Of a stretch of 64,000 nucleotides of DNA, positions 22,207 through 34,653 are shown in pieces. The notes beneath the pieces were generated by a model. That model ran no database searches. It saw only the letters and a list, made by a program, of their open reading frames with translations, and was not told the DNA's origin. Numbering within the stretch: the first letter of the stretch is position 1; the number at the start of each line of letters is the position of its first letter. Origin of the DNA: Alentia gelatinosa (Eukaryota > Annelida > Polychaeta > Phyllodocida > Polynoidae). Both the position numbers and the translations under genes were made by a program. The stretch is taken from positions 45,157,718 through 45,221,717 of the forward strand of contig OX465590.1 of assembly GCA_950022655.1 (NCBI GenBank), written 5' to 3'.

Positions 22207-23917
22207 AAGATCTTATAGATTGGCATGTGCTGCATATCTAGATTAGTTGAAGTAAGCATTTGTTTGTAAATAATATAACTAAAGAAAAAACATTGTCTGA
22301 AATTATAATGTGAAAATATTGCATCCAACCAAGCTTTACTTCTCCAATTTCTGCCTACCACGACAATGCTTTAACATATGGCACATATAAAAAAGGAGTC
22401 TTTTTGCTATTTTCTATTTTGATAACAAAACATTCCATTTTGACTTCTACTATGAGTACAATAAAAGTTAAGGTATCAAAATTATCGTCAAAGAAATCTC
22501 TACTTGATTAACTTTAAGCATGATTTCAGAGAAAATATGTCAAAAATGAAAACTGAAAAATCACCTGAATAAATTCAAAATATATATGCCAATAAAGTCC
22601 ATAATCTCTGTTTTAATATGGGACCCTTTGTGAATATATATCTTTTTTTACAGACTAAGTTATGAGAACTTTTGTATGACAAGTCAAAATAACGAGTTTT
22701 CAGTTCCCAATATGGTTGCGAGGCCTATAGAGCCGAACCCTGGTGGTCATAAACCATGGGGGCTGCCGTGACTATCGTGGCAGATTTTTTGACAGTCAGA
22801 CATTTGCCCCAGCAACTCCCAGACAGTCAAGTCAACCTGCGATTCGCAATGCCGATGACATAAGGCAAACTCTGAAGTAGCCGTCGAGATACGGCGACAG
22901 AATGTTGGGGCTGTTGGGACTTTCGGGAGATGGTGTAAACTTAGCATTACTAACCACAGATGGATGTCCACAGGTAAACAAATTAAAAAAAAAAAAATGG
23001 TTTACTTTGCGAACTATTTTCTCAGGCAAATTATTGGGTCGTTAGTATATAATATATAAAGATAATATTTAGTGTTAGCTAAAATTTGTAAATATTATGG
23101 AGGAGGGGAACAAATATGAAACGAATTTTATTTGGAGATGATGAAGGAAGCTTATTTGTTTTGATTGATAAGTGGTGCGGGATTTAATGTAAGTCTTGGT
23201 GATCATCTCCCCCAACAACTCAAAGACGGTATTTGAGAAATGTAAATTTAGAAAATAATGGGATATTGACATAAAATGCTACTTAGTTTGTTTTTTTTAG
23301 TTGTTTTTTTTATATCTTTTTTTAATTTCAATCTTTAGACTACATGGACATCAGTCAGAATAAGACTGGTTTTAGCGTCCATGCAGTGGACGACTTACAG
23401 ACATTGATATAAGATACCTTCAGAATAAAGTTCCCGGTTGACCCTGGTGGTAACCAGTGGTCATCAGTACAAAGTCAGACAGTTCAAGTGATATACCCTT
23501 TCACACCTTTAAAGTGTAAGCTTGAGTCACAATTTACATAATTATTACAAGATGCACAGGCCATCTTTAGGATTAATGACTGTGTCATTCGCAGGGTAAT
23601 TGAAGGGTAATTAATTTCCCTCTCACCGTCATTCTAGACCTACTTTTTCTTTCCCAAGTCTATCCCTACAAATCCCCATCATCTCTCATCCCTTTAACTA
23701 AGTTCACAGCCACATTATTTTCCCACCCACCCACACCAGAATATTTGTTTGTTCAAACTTTACCTCGCAAAATTATGTCTCATTAATTACTCAATACAAT
23801 CTTTACAAACCTATACATATTTATCTATATTTTGATATTCCGAATATATATATATATAAGTTTATATATTTTATTTTTTTGTATGATAAGTAAATGATAT
23901 TGTAGGATATAATTTTT
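22207..23917. other. AT-rich stretch, no gene resolved
   Basis: Long AT-rich DNA with a short TA-dinucleotide run near 23845. Small frames around 22747-23029 (minus) show no recognised domain. Confidence 0.45.
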
Positions 23918-23920
23918 TGC

Positions 23921-24280
23921 CACTGCACGAAAACAGCTATTTTATTCATATAAATGCCATCACGGAAGTGCATGTATTGGCTGAATATTGACTTGTTTTC
24001 ATATATATGTATATATATGCGCCCAGGCCTTATATACGGACGCGTCTTTGCTGTATTTCACACCCGGCATATATGAGAGCAAAATCCTCTCCCCCCCACC
24101 GCCCGTTAGTGTTGGTAGAAGTACAGGTATCCTCAGTAGGAAGCCCTCTTCACTGGATGCTTATATATGCCTACAGATGAGGTGTATACACACGGGGAAT
24201 TGGACGACTTTGTATACGCAAAATACCTACTTATATACGCCGGGCGCATCCATATGTAAAATGATGATGTTCATGCAGTG
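23921..24280. mobile_element. CACTG-ended MITE, copy 1
   Basis: 360 bp with inverted ends CACTGCACGAAAAC and GTTCATGCAGTG, flanked by TGC at 23918-23920 and 24281-24283. A CACT start with a 3-bp duplication fits the CACTA/EnSpm superfamily. The inside is rich in TATACGC words. Confidence 0.8.
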
Positions 24281-24711
24281 TGCGTATCTTTTCTCGCACG
24301 TTCTCCAATGCAAGGTTTGCAGCAGTTGCTCCATTTAGTTGATTTAACTTTTTCAATGGAGAGCTCTGAATATCAGACCGAACAACATTGATCTAAAGTT
24401 GAAAAAGAGGAAACATTGTTAGACTTTGAATTAATCTTATCCACACATTCTAATAAACAAAGGTATTAAACACATGAGCAGCAATGCATCAGTGCTAAGG
24501 CCAATTCTTTCTTAGAGATTCATACCCAAGAGATTGGTACCGGGTAGAGTTGGCAGGAAATGCCAGTCGCACACCGGGTTGGAGGGCAGTCGGCCCCTAG
24601 CGGCCAGAAAATATCAAACATGTTTAAAAAAAGTTCATTGACAGATTCTAATTGGCAAATCATGCCTGCACGAAATAGGGCGATGCAATAGTCATTGGTG
24701 ATTTCACATAT

Positions 24712-24915
24712 TTTTATCTCACCCTTGCCACAAGATTAGCCATAGGAATAACATAAGCAAAAAATACTCAACGATCACCCCCGTAAAGTGACAATACTAT
24801 GCCACGGTATTGGCGTAGTGAATGCGAAATGACGTCATATGGATTTGCTTAGTAATATTTAATAATTCTGTTTTTGTGATGATATTTCATGCATTTGAAA
24901 GGGGTGATGTAACAG
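24712..24915 (+). repeat. Dispersed repeat S, uninterrupted copy
   Basis: Matches 17250-17343 joined to 17666-17830. At 24798-24801 it shows a single TATG where the other copy has an insertion, giving the pre-insertion state of element Q. It contains the CRE-like palindrome TGACGTCA. Confidence 0.8.
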
Positions 24916-24948
24916 AACCATATATAATATGAGATATTTTCCCATCAA

Positions 24949-25148
24949 ATCAGCTACAATAGTCTACGATTGGCTACGATTGTTTTTTCAATCGTAGCCT
25001 ATCGTGAGGTGTCATTACATAGACAGGATCGCAGAAACCTGTTCCAGCTACCGCGATTTTTGCTAATCTCACGATAGAATCAGTATGGTGTCGGAAAGGC
25101 CGTCGTAGGTACTATCGAGAGCAGAATCGTGGTAGGTAGGGGCTGGTC
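24949..25148 (-). mobile_element. Family B MITE, right part
   Basis: Ends CAGAATCGTGGTAGGTAGGGGCTGG directly against a family A copy. The other half is missing. Confidence 0.7.
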
Positions 25149-25152
25149 TTTA

Positions 25153-25605
25153 AGGCGGGGTCCACCAACCATGACAAGGCTACGACAAGAGCCGACAAGA
25201 AAGTTCCTATCGGCGCCTTGTCGCAGCCTTGTCGTGAGAAGAGGGGCTTTACGACAGCGGTGTCAGGGCGTGTGGTAGATGTTGCTGGTTCCCATAAAAA
25301 AGGCGTCCATGGTCCTGACACACTACGACAGTGATATCGAGGAAAGCACAACACTCCATGACAAGGCTCCAGTCGTGGCAAAACCGAACATGTTCGATAT
25401 TGTCGTAACCTTGTCGGAAGCACCCCAACAGGTCCCCGACAAGCTTCATGTCGCAGCCTGTTGTGGCCTTGTTGTAGCCTCTTGTCGGGAACTAGGGTCC
25501 ACCAACCACGACAAGGCTACGACAGGCCTTCCAATCGTAGGCCTGTCGTGGACCTTGTCAGGAACCCATTGTCGTAGCCTTGTCGTGGTTGGTGGACGCT
25601 CCCCT
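25153..25605 (+). mobile_element. Family A MITE, copy 3 (TTA duplication)
   Basis: A complete copy between exact TTA at 25150-25152 and 25606-25608. The dyad CGAACATGTTCG is at 25385-25396. The arms are CCACCAACCATGACAAGGC and its complement. Confidence 0.85.
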
Positions 25606-25608
25606 TTA

Positions 25609-26455
25609 CCCACTGTGTCTGGCCCATTAAGTTCCTCAGTATCAAATTCACACTTCATGTTTTATTCGTAAACCACCAGACTTCTCATGTGAGACCTTTT
25701 GTCCAAAATGTTGTTTAACAAGCCAATTCCGAAATCACACAGTATAGTCCCTGGCTGTGGCACTGAATATTGAATCGTGTTGATGTAGTTTAATTCAGAC
25801 TCCAAGCCCCTCGCGTGTTTTCAATGATGTATGTGTCCCCAGGCAGACTGGGAGTCTGGCTCGAGGCTACGAGTCTGTGGTCGAGGCTATTTGCAGGATA
25901 AGGCTCTAAAATAAAGTCAATTACTCCATCTCGTCCCTCCTATCGATTACTTTAATCTCGTAAGATAAGGAACTGTCTGACAAAGTTAGAATAGAGCCGA
26001 TTTGAAGGAAAGCCCTTTACAACAGAAAGCTGGATGTATGATATCCCAGTATACTACGTATTAATATAGAAAAAAAAAGGTTGATAAAACTTGGTTTCCA
26101 ACCGCACGTATCTCAAACGTTGAAGATATGTTGGCTTTGGTAGATATACACTTGTTCATTCCCGACGTTTGCGCAACGTAAAGAATTTAAGTAGAGACGA
26201 AACTAAATCTGAACATTTTCACGTTTTTTCTATGCAAAAAAAAGTCTGTAATTCCCACCAAAAAAGAATACAGTATTTTACGTAGCTATAACGTTTTTTG
26301 TGTTTAATACGATTTATCCGGAAAAAAAACCCACGTTTTTTACGATGAAAAAGTCTGTCGGTGAAGCTACGACTGCACGTCGGCAAGGCCCGTTTTCATT
26401 GACCGATTATCTAGCACCGATCTGCAGTTGGGAACCACCTAAAGTTTGTTTTGGT
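25609..26455. other. No gene resolved
   Basis: Unassigned sequence. The 87-codon frame at 26300-26563 overlaps dispersed repeat R in reverse and is not supported as a gene. Confidence 0.4.
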
Positions 26456-26459
26456 ATGA

Positions 26460-26545
26460 GCTATTTCACAATGGCCGACGAAAACGGCACCGATTTATTG
26501 AGTTTTCCTAAAAGTCGGTCAGTGGTGGACAACGACTGCACATCG
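26460..26545 (-). repeat. Dispersed repeat R, inverted copy
   Basis: A reverse relative of 9065-9160 (GACCGACTTTTAGG, CGGCCATTGTGAAAT words on the minus strand). Confidence 0.45.
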
Positions 26546-26576
26546 TTGTCTAAGAATCTGTGAGGGTGTAGCGTGT

Positions 26577-26860
26577 GGCCTGGCGTCCACCTACAACGAT
26601 CGAATCGTAGACCTCCCGATATGGCACCGATACAAAATGTCAAAATCGGTGCCATATCGGGAAGGTGCAAAATCGTAGACATATGTCTAGACATGCCAAT
26701 CCACCACGCATTGTATGGGTTTTTTTATCGGTGTCTAATCGCAGAAACGTGGTCAACTGCCCCGATATTAGGTGACCTTCTGACGCGATTTTGATTTTTT
26801 ATCGGGAGGTGCATCGTAAACCATATCGGTGCCATATCGTAGTAGGTGGACGCCGGGCCT
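26577..26860 (+). mobile_element. Family C MITE, copy 2
   Basis: Carries GGCGTCCACCTACAACGAT at the left and GGTGGACGCCGGGCCT at the right, then TTAA. The internal words ATCGTAGACATATGTCTAGA and CGCAGAAACGTGGTCAACTG match the copies at 2622 and 58224. Confidence 0.85.
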
Positions 26861-27171
26861 TAATCTTATTTTTTATGCATTTGACAGGTCAATACCGACT
26901 GACTATGCACAAATAATCGGTGACCACTTCTCTGCATGTCTGTTTGCATTTATTGGCCTTGCGTCGGTGGTCCCTGACTGCAGATCGGTAGCAAATTGTC
27001 ACAGTAAAGTGTTCATGGAAACGAGATTTGAAGACAATAGTCACAGATTAACTTGGTATAGATTATGTGACAACACTGACAGACCTTCTCACAGAAAACC
27101 TGTGTGTACCTGGAGAATACAGCAGAAACTGTGCATACTATGAATCCCCAGTGATAAATCTCAACTATACA

Positions 27172-27252
27172 AAGTCAGTAGCACCAACGACAGACTTTTA
27201 TGGGTAACTAAAGAAATCTCTGCTTTTTTTGTCGGTCAATAGAAACAAGTTT
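27172..27252 (+). repeat. Dispersed repeat R, copy 2
   Basis: Diverged relative of 9065-9160. Confidence 0.5.
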
Positions 27253-27269
27253 ATGTTTTCTTTCTCATG

Positions 27270-27521
27270 CATTTCATGAGGTCACCGTTCTTATTCTTGG
27301 AAGAATTGAAGAAAGCCATAGTTTACATTAGATTTCCAATGTAAATCAAGCAAATGTAAATTCCTCTATTTTTACCTATTAAGATTGGATAAACATGACA
27401 AAATGTTAAATATGCACATTTGGCATTAAACTAAATCAGAAGGAACTGGTCAGTTTTGACTGGTTATTGACAATATTTAAAAATCACCAGGTGGCGCCAC
27501 CGTAAAAGTGTCCGATATGCC
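27270..27521 (+). mobile_element. Family O element, 3' part
   Basis: Collinear with the right part of family O and ends CGATATGCCT then TTAA (27522-27525). It shows the empty site of the 151-bp insertion and carries ACCAGGTGGCGCCACC. Confidence 0.75.
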
Positions 27522-27815
27522 TTTAAGTATTCAAACATGCAGAATCGATTAAAATTTAGGAGGACGGAAGATATCGGATGAACCTCTCCTGAGGAGGTAT
27601 TGCTTACTGTTACACAGTCTCCAGGGCAAACGTCAGGATACGCGGAAGCAACTGTCCGACCTTGACCTTGGTTCCCTGTCGGCATCAATCATTTCTATAC
27701 CTTCCTACTGCTTCAGGCCCTAACTAAAGTCTTCCCATCCCCCACTCTCCAGCCACAGGCCGTGTATACATACCCTGAACGCCAGGGACCGGGATTCCGC
27801 TTGGAGATTGCATGT

Positions 27816-27856
27816 CACCAGGTGGCGCCACACGTCTTAGGGATCACCGGAAGTGG
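27816..27856. promoter_or_regulatory. CTCF-like plus ETS-like words
   Basis: CACCAGGTGGCGCCAC is followed within 20 bp by ACCGGAAGTG (27846-27855), a strong ETS/GABP-type word, in a locally GC-rich segment. Motif evidence only. Confidence 0.25.
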
Positions 27857-27974
27857 GCTGGCAAGGGTCAGCGGAAATGACCTTTTGATCCGTGCGCCCG
27901 CGCAGGTCTCGTTGTGTCCGGGAGAAGACGAGAAAACACGAGAAAGCGTTCGCTTGACCTGGCGTCTGACATGA

Positions 27975-28830
27975 ATGCTGGCGTCCTACGAGGCGGAAGA
28001 TTGGCCAGGCGAGCCTTTCATTGAATGAATCCAATTCCCCTCATTTTATCCTCGTTCATCTTCATATGCCGCATACTTCCGTCAATTGCACTCTTAACGA
28101 TATTTGTTGTGTTTGGTCACCATTTATCATCATTCCATAAATGCATGAATGGATTGTGAGCCCCATCGAAGTTAAATCACCTTTAAACGTCGTAAACATG
28201 ATACCTTATGAGCGTCTTAAGACTTGTCCGTAGTCATAATCAAATATCAAGTATCATAAAGCAATATCTCCGTCTGGTTTCAGAGTCTGTTGTAAGATTT
28301 AACCCAGCATCTAAGCCAAGGCCATTTTGATCCAAATCCGGTTGATCGGATCTCTTCCGGTAATCTAATAAGATTTAGAAATATCTAGAATCAATGCATT
28401 TCTCCTTATCTTTCCTGCAACCAGTAGTGCGACCCTCTTTTAATCAGTTACCTTTATGCTGCATATGAAAACTTGGGTTTCTTGATACATCTTTATGAAT
28501 AGATTTTGAATATCTATACTAATTGTTTTTAAAATCCGTCCTGGTATAAAATATATATCCAAGGATTTCTAGCGAAATTTCAACTGAAGATAACACTGAC
28601 ACTTGTAACGATATAGATACTACATATTGGGCAAATACAAATAACAGAATCTGGTACGGATTTACGTTATAAGAAATCTTTCATCAATGATGAACATACC
28701 ATTTGCTCCTAGTTAAATCTATAGATATGTAAAATGTAAACGACCTGCGTATAAAAGTCCCGCACACAATATTTCCCTTCATAACCGCTTTGCGGCAAAT
28801 ACAGCCATTACGCTGACGTATAGAAGAGGA
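27975..28830. other. No feature seen
   Basis: Unassigned AT-rich sequence. Confidence 0.5.
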
Positions 28831-28839
28831 AACGTGTCA

Positions 28840-28915
28840 ATATACAGCCGATACATGCACTTACGCGATGGCGTATATGAATAAACTGGTGGTTTTCACG
28901 CAGTGGGAGGACTAC
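28840..28915 (+). mobile_element. Fragment of CACTG-ended element
   Basis: Right end only: words CAGCCGATACATGCAC and ACTGGTGGTTTTCACGCAGTG. Similar one-sided fragments end near 62062 and 63185. Confidence 0.6.
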
Positions 28916-29354
28916 ACTTTATTTAATTATACAAGTCGGTGGAGCTGGCTGGGGAAACCTTATCAATGCTCCTCTGTCTGCCAGGTAAGTGGAGAGAAAT
29001 GCCAGACTCTGTTTATTTATACACAACCAGGTACGTCCTGATGCCATGGCAACCTTGAGCCTACCCACAGGGTACCATCCAAGGTCATACTATACTAAGC
29101 GCCTATTAATTATGTATACCTTCATATGTCATAGGCTTCAATGATAATTGATACTCTGGCATCTGGATTCTGGTGCTTACGATATAATTATCATTATTTC
29201 TATATTGGGTCCGATTCGGTAATACAATGACTCCGATCTTCTATCTTCCCCTGTGGCAGTTTACATTCTAGATACATTGTTATTTATAGTACCTTCGCCG
29301 CATTTTGCCTAAATTGGATAACAAGTGATGTGGGAAACAGGTTCCAATTTAGAA

Positions 29355-29512
29355 TATTAGGTGTATAACATAATATAATGTAGTAGGAAACTGATTTTTT
29401 AATATAATGTTGTAGTGTATACGGATGAGAATGACAAGAGGTAGTTTGTTTTATTTGTATCGGGAGCTTGCTCTATCATGTTTCGCTCTTGCCCTAGAGT
29501 AGATCGCATTCA
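29355..29512 (+). repeat. Dispersed repeat T, copy 1
   Basis: The inverted counterpart of 53387-53535: shared words TAATATAATGTAGTAGGAAA, GGGAGCTTGCTCTATCATG and TTTCGCTCTTGCCC. Class unknown. Confidence 0.75.
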
Positions 29513-29514
29513 TA

Positions 29515-30560
29515 CGGATATGAGTAACTTAATACTTTCTATTAAGGTGTTATATTACCAGAATTTGAAGATAGTAATAGAACATCAGTGTCATTTAGCG
29601 ACAAAGTGAAAATATTGCATTTCCCCATAGACACCAACAGTAAAGCACTTACATTTTCAGATGGCCCTACCAAAGAAGTTAGCATGGTGACATGCCTTTT
29701 TTTCATTTTCTATTTGCTGATATATGAAACTAATATTATCCAGAGTTATTTGCACAAATCAATAGAATTTAGAAATCACCCAACTACCAGCATTTCAATG
29801 TTGAACGTGGCGGCCTTGCGACCATCGAGTAAGTGACCGATCTCTTTTTTTTCACTCAAAAACTGATTCAGTATCAATAAATGCCCAGGGAAAGTGAGAT
29901 ACATGAACCACAGAGAGAAATTATTTTTATTCACAACTACCAGCATTTGTCTTTAAGTTCCCTTCATTAATTTATTCCTCCTCATCGGTCTAATTGCATC
30001 ATTACTGCAGAACCTCCCAGACATTGGATCTCAATCTCTCTAATAGCAGAAGATTTCTTGTTAATTCATCTGCAAGCTCTTTATCCGGATCAGTGGTTTC
30101 AACTTCCAAATGAGTCACAGCTGATAAAAAATAAAAATAAAAGTCAAAGAGGACGGGTGTGTGGTATTGATGTCAGTAACAACACGAGCGACCAAACAGC
30201 AGCAGAAGTGGCTTTCAGCCGATTACTTCCAGATATTGCTATCCATCGGTCTGATCTGAGCTAAAAATCGGTCGGATGAAGTGAAAGGTTTGGTGTCAGG
30301 AGGCAATAACTAGCCAAACTCAAAGAAGCAATTGAGAAACACTTTAGCGGGTATAAATCCTCCAAGGCGTAATAGAATTGGAAATGCCGAACAATACTAA
30401 ATACAAGTGGCTGTTACAGGGAGAGAGAGCGGTGGGATAAAGGGATATTTGCGGTTCATTTCGGTCACTTTGTGAATCTGATAGGCTTTGGAGTGGTTCT
30501 AATGCGAATGAGCACAAAACGAAAGAATTCTTGGCCCACTGTGTTCAGAAAAGGATGGCT
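29515..30560. other. No gene resolved
   Basis: Contains two unassigned short frames (29588-29836 and 30058-30264, plus) with no recognised domain. Confidence 0.4.
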
Positions 30561-30562
30561 TT

Positions 30563-30937
30563 TATAGGGGACAGAGCCATTGTTAGTTCATGAAGCAGTC
30601 ACTAGGTGGTCGGGGGACAAAACCTGTATTCTGGCTCTTTGTTCTTACGAAATTCAGCTGCCTTTCAATGTTTTACCATGGTTTCTTTGTCTCTCTACAC
30701 CGATCCCAGAGCAGGAAGATATAATGCTAAAACCCAGGACATGATGTTTTTTTACATGGAACATTTTATTTGCATATGTGAGCAAGGCAAGAAAAGTGAC
30801 ATTTCCCAATTATCACCCACTTCTTTTGCACCTCCATTAGTGAAGAACAGCTACTTTTTTCACCTCCTTTAGTGAGGAACACCTACTCGGGGGGCGTCAT
30901 GGGGGCGCCCATGGATCATAGGCTATATGCTGTATAT
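30563..30937 (-). repeat. Dispersed repeat N, copy 2 (inverted)
   Basis: Reverse of copy 1. Together with copy 3 it forms an inverted pair around 30938-31608. Confidence 0.85.
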
Positions 30938-31204
30938 GACACAGAGTGATTGCTAGTTTCGCCATCATCCGCCAGGAAATTGTAAGATAGCACCACTGTA
31001 GTCGGGGAAAAAACACTTTTCTCTGCTGTCATAATCTATAAAATAGAATATGCGTAACTAGTTGAACTGCATCGAGATATGTAGGGCTGATAATATGCCA
31101 TGAGTTGTGCTTACGGAGTGATTTTACGAGACAAACACGACAATGATAATGAAGCAAACCAAGCAAATGGCGTATTTTCTGTGGCTATAGATCAAGTCAG
31201 GTTC

Positions 31205-31465
31205 TAAAGAAGAAACAAACAAGATTTTGGTTAAAGTCATCATTCTCTATCAGTTTGATGCAGAGTGATATGAACGAGGCGACAGCTGAAAGAATATCAC
31301 AAAGAACTCAAATATGTTGGAGAATGACTTCTTTGACCAATACGAACTGCTTTCTGTATTTATTTCATTCCTGTACGCACTAAAAGAATGGACGACACAC
31401 AGGATATAAACCATGGAGAACGGACTGCAATACTTGTACGTGCATGGAGAACGAGTTCCCAATGT
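31205..31465 (-). repeat. Dispersed repeat, inverted relative of 12085-12300
   Basis: Collinear in reverse with the earlier copy. It sits between two inverted copies of repeat N. Confidence 0.6.
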
Positions 31466-31608
31466 TGTGCCATAATCGGCACTCGGCTCCGCTTCGATGA
31501 CGATTTCGGTACATCCAAACTCGTGGAGTATTGTCTATTTATACGATTCTCGATGCAGTTATATATAAATACTCCTAGTGCGTATAAGTGAGACATTCGT
31601 GCACCGGT

Positions 31609-31980
31609 ATATACGGCATATAGCCTATGATCCATGGGCACGGCCATGACGCCCCCCGAGTAGGTGTTCTTCACTAAAGGAGGTGAAGAAGTAGGTGTTC
31701 TTCACTAAAGGAGGTGGAAAAGAAGTGAGTGATAATTGGGAAATGTCACAACTCTAGCCTTGCTCGCATATTTATATAAAGTGTTCCATATGGAAAATAT
31801 CATGTCTTGGGTTTAGTTATTATGTCATCCTACTTTGGGATGGGTGTAGAGAGTCAAGGGAACCATGGTAAAATATTGAAAGGCAGTTGAATTTTGTAAG
31901 AACAAAGAGCCAGAATACAGGTTTGTCCTCCGACCACCTAGTGACTGCTTCGTGAACTAACAATGGCTCTGTCCCCTATA
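31609..31980 (+). repeat. Dispersed repeat N, copy 3
   Basis: Matches copy 1 from the TATACGGCATATAGCC start to the GTCCCCTATA end. Confidence 0.85.
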
Positions 31981-32555
31981 GTTATAGTCCCTTGAGGTAC
32001 CCTGCCCCCAGACCGCGTCTAATTCCCCCAGTGAGGACCACCTTTAAAGGCAATACGTGACCTTACTGCGCTAGGCCTATCCTTAGGCCTCATTTGGCGG
32101 GGGCCACCGCCCCCCAGGGGCCCCCCTGTGTCGGGAGGATGTCATTAAAGCAGGCTCCCTGAGGTCATGTGGCTGCTGCCATGATTAAAGCCTACCTCCA
32201 ATTATAACCTTATTCAGCCAGAGCAGGTATTGCCTCTACAGCAGGTCTGTTTACAGGCATAGTATAAATAAGACGAGAGGCGCGACAGCAGTTTAGGAAA
32301 TTTATTCAAGGTGGAACTTGATATGAGTATAACAGGGTATACAAAACACGTAGTATAACAGGGTATACTTTATACCTAAATACAAGGAGGTAAAACGTGT
32401 CCAGAAATTAGGCTGGAGGAACGACAGTCATTAAAGTTTTTGGTGTGGGTAGGAGGGTCAAAGTTCCTTTCAAGTCCAGCGGCGTGCGTGCGGCGTGACG
32501 TCAGAGGCACACGTCATAGATGTTAGTTCGCGGTCGTGCGGTCGCGGTGGTTGAA
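31981..32555. other. No gene resolved
   Basis: Locally GC-rich around 32080-32140. A CRE-like TGACGTCA lies at about 32495. No supported gene. Confidence 0.4.
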
Positions 32556-32556
32556 T

Positions 32557-32906
32557 GATTAATTCCCAGTTTCGTATAGGAGTCAGTGAAATTGTCCCAT
32601 GCAAATTATGTAACTCAACTGTCACTCAACTGGCGGCCAATGTTCCGTTGTTGCCGACTGGATTTATCAACATGTTCGTAAAATTTTGGCGAGCGATTTT
32701 GGAACATCGACCGTCAACTTCTCAGTGACAAAATAACATCTTAAGGAGGGGGTTTCACTAATTGTTGGTTGACCCTTGCCTAGCTGTCCTACATCTACCG
32801 ACTAGGGCTGACTCTGTTAGGATGGCTCGTCTGAAACAAATTACGATTCCTTTGTCACTGACAAAGGTACATTGATCTTCCGAAATCATTAGATGTGCTT
32901 CGGGCT
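32557..32906 (-). mobile_element. Family P MITE, left end lost
   Basis: Collinear with 57370-57712, ending CGGGCT followed by TAA. The left terminal repeat is not recognisable. Confidence 0.7.
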
Positions 32907-32927
32907 TAAAGACAGACCTTTCTGTAT

Positions 32928-33449
32928 CACTGCACGAAAACCACTATTTTACATATATATACGCCATTGCGGCAACGCACATATCGGCTGTATCGTGGCT
33001 TGTTTATACTTGTATACACCTCTTATACGCGTCTACGTTTCGGGCGTCTACAAGACAGTTTCCATATGTAGATGCGCGCGACTTGGCTTTCTTTCATGCT
33101 TGGCGTATTTAAGACAAAATATACTCTGCGCAATATATATACGCCAGGCATATATATGATACAAAAAAAAGAAGAAATTGCGACCTGTGGCCCGCCCCGT
33201 CCTGTGGGTGTTGGTAGAGGATGCACCAACACTGACCCACCACCTGCGACCTCCCAACACCACCCCCTACCGCGTATATAAACAGAATCAGGCGTATATA
33301 TGACGTATATAAGACCGCACGATGGACACGTATATACGCCACTAGATAAGGCGTCTACGAGACGTCTAATAAGTCGAACTTCTAGACTCAAAATCCTACT
33401 GTTAGACGCGTTTCGTATACATATGTAAAATAGTGGTTTTCGTGCAGTG
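32928..33449. mobile_element. CACTG-ended MITE, copy 2
   Basis: 522 bp with ends CACTGCACGAAAACCACTAT and ATAGTGGTTTTCGTGCAGTG, about 28 bp of inverted repeat, between TAT at 32925-32927 and 33450-33452. The inside is rich in TATATACGCC words. The small frames inside are artefacts. Confidence 0.88.
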
Positions 33450-33654
33450 TATCTGAAGCATCCTGATGTTTGTAGTGCATGCAGAAAGATGTAGCAAAGT
33501 AAAGCCAGCTATGGCTATGAATCAAATTCATGTATCATAGCCTTGTCAGAATGTTGAAAAATTCGGTTTTCAAAGAATGTCAGATTACACTAACTTACTG
33601 CATCATCGCTATATCGAAATAGGATGTTGAGAATTTCACTGTGGTAGTGTGTCG

Positions 33655-33860
33655 GAACGCTGGCTCAGTGGTAAAGTTATATTTTGAATTTGAGCAGAGG
33701 CTATAGGTTTCCGGATATAGGTGCTTAGTACCTATGTAGGTTCGAGATTATATGTGTCATTCTCCAATCTTTTAGAATCATATTTTTGATGAACTTAACA
33801 ACTGTCTGCCGTTTTAGCGGGTTCACTTCGGCTCCCTATTGTGCGCAGTTCGATCCCGTA
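33655..33860 (+). repeat. Possible tRNA-derived repeat
   Basis: GCTGGCTCAGTGGTAAAG resembles a pol III A box, and GGTTCGAGATT (about 33740) and GCAGTTCGATCCC (about 33845) resemble B boxes. A-to-B spacing is too long for an ordinary tRNA, and no cloverleaf could be drawn. A decayed SINE is possible. Confidence 0.25.
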
Positions 33861-34068
33861 TAACTATAACTATCTTCCTCTAAGAAAGGAAAAAAGTAAA
33901 CAATAAATATTGCAAAATATATCCTGGATTCATACACTCAACGTTTATTTCAAAACGGACTGACACTCCGATCGCCTAATCGTATTCGTTCAACTAGTAT
34001 CGTTCTTACTTTCAAAAACCCATCCCTGATCCCTTTAAGGACCCCAGCGGAGACAGGAAAACGGACAA

Positions 34069-34371
34069 CTGGGACCTGTTTCAGCAGTTTCGTGACATGT
34101 CTAGATGGCGTCTGTGACACCATACGGACAGATCACAAGATTGCAATCGATGACACACTGAGTTTCACTCACTTCTTGTAGGAATTGAGCAATGACACTT
34201 TAACATGAGTAGGGGATACATATAATCTATAATCGTTCGAAATATAAAGATGATTGGCCACTTCGATCTTCTGATATTTGCTAGTCCTTTTCCGCTGTTG
34301 CTTGCACTGTTGGTGCCACTGTTGATGTCTGTCTAGGCCTAATGTCACGAGACTACTGAAACAGGTCCCAG
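34069..34371 (+). mobile_element. MITE with CTGGGACCTGTTTCA ends, copy 1
   Basis: About 303 bp with inverted ends CTGGGACCTGTTTCAG and CTGAAACAGGTCCCAG. A close copy is at 54066-54361 and a diverged inverted one at 37319-37697. No clear target duplication. Confidence 0.85.
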
Positions 34372-34589
34372 GTCTCGCCAGGTCTCCTACCTGGTGCTTC
34401 AAGTACCCTTAATGGGAATCGCTGAAGGGTACCAGTTGGGTTTCCACAGCCACATTCAGGTCTGAAATGGATGCATTTACCGCCGAGCACTTCCGGGTTA
34501 AGTGATGGTGACGACCCGAGGAGGTGTTGGTACACACGGAGGGTAGATCAATGACGTTTGCTGCTCCCTGCTACAGGGCACATAGCTAT

Positions 34590-34650
34590 CGTATGGAGGC
34601 GGCCATCTTGCCCTCCGACACTAAACAAAACACAAGGTGGCGCGTCCAGT
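34590..34650 (+). repeat. Repeat with GGCCATCTTG word
   Basis: GGGCACATAGCTAT...GGCGGCCATCTTG...AAGGTGGCGCG recurs at 56938-57000. The inverse of the central word, AAGATGGC, is the YY1 core. Confidence 0.55.
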
Positions 34651-34653
34651 TAT

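Noticed and set aside
34069..34371. hAT assignment for the CTGGGACCTG-ended MITE
   Set aside because: The ends are vaguely hAT-like in one copy, but no 8-bp duplication flanks any of the three copies.
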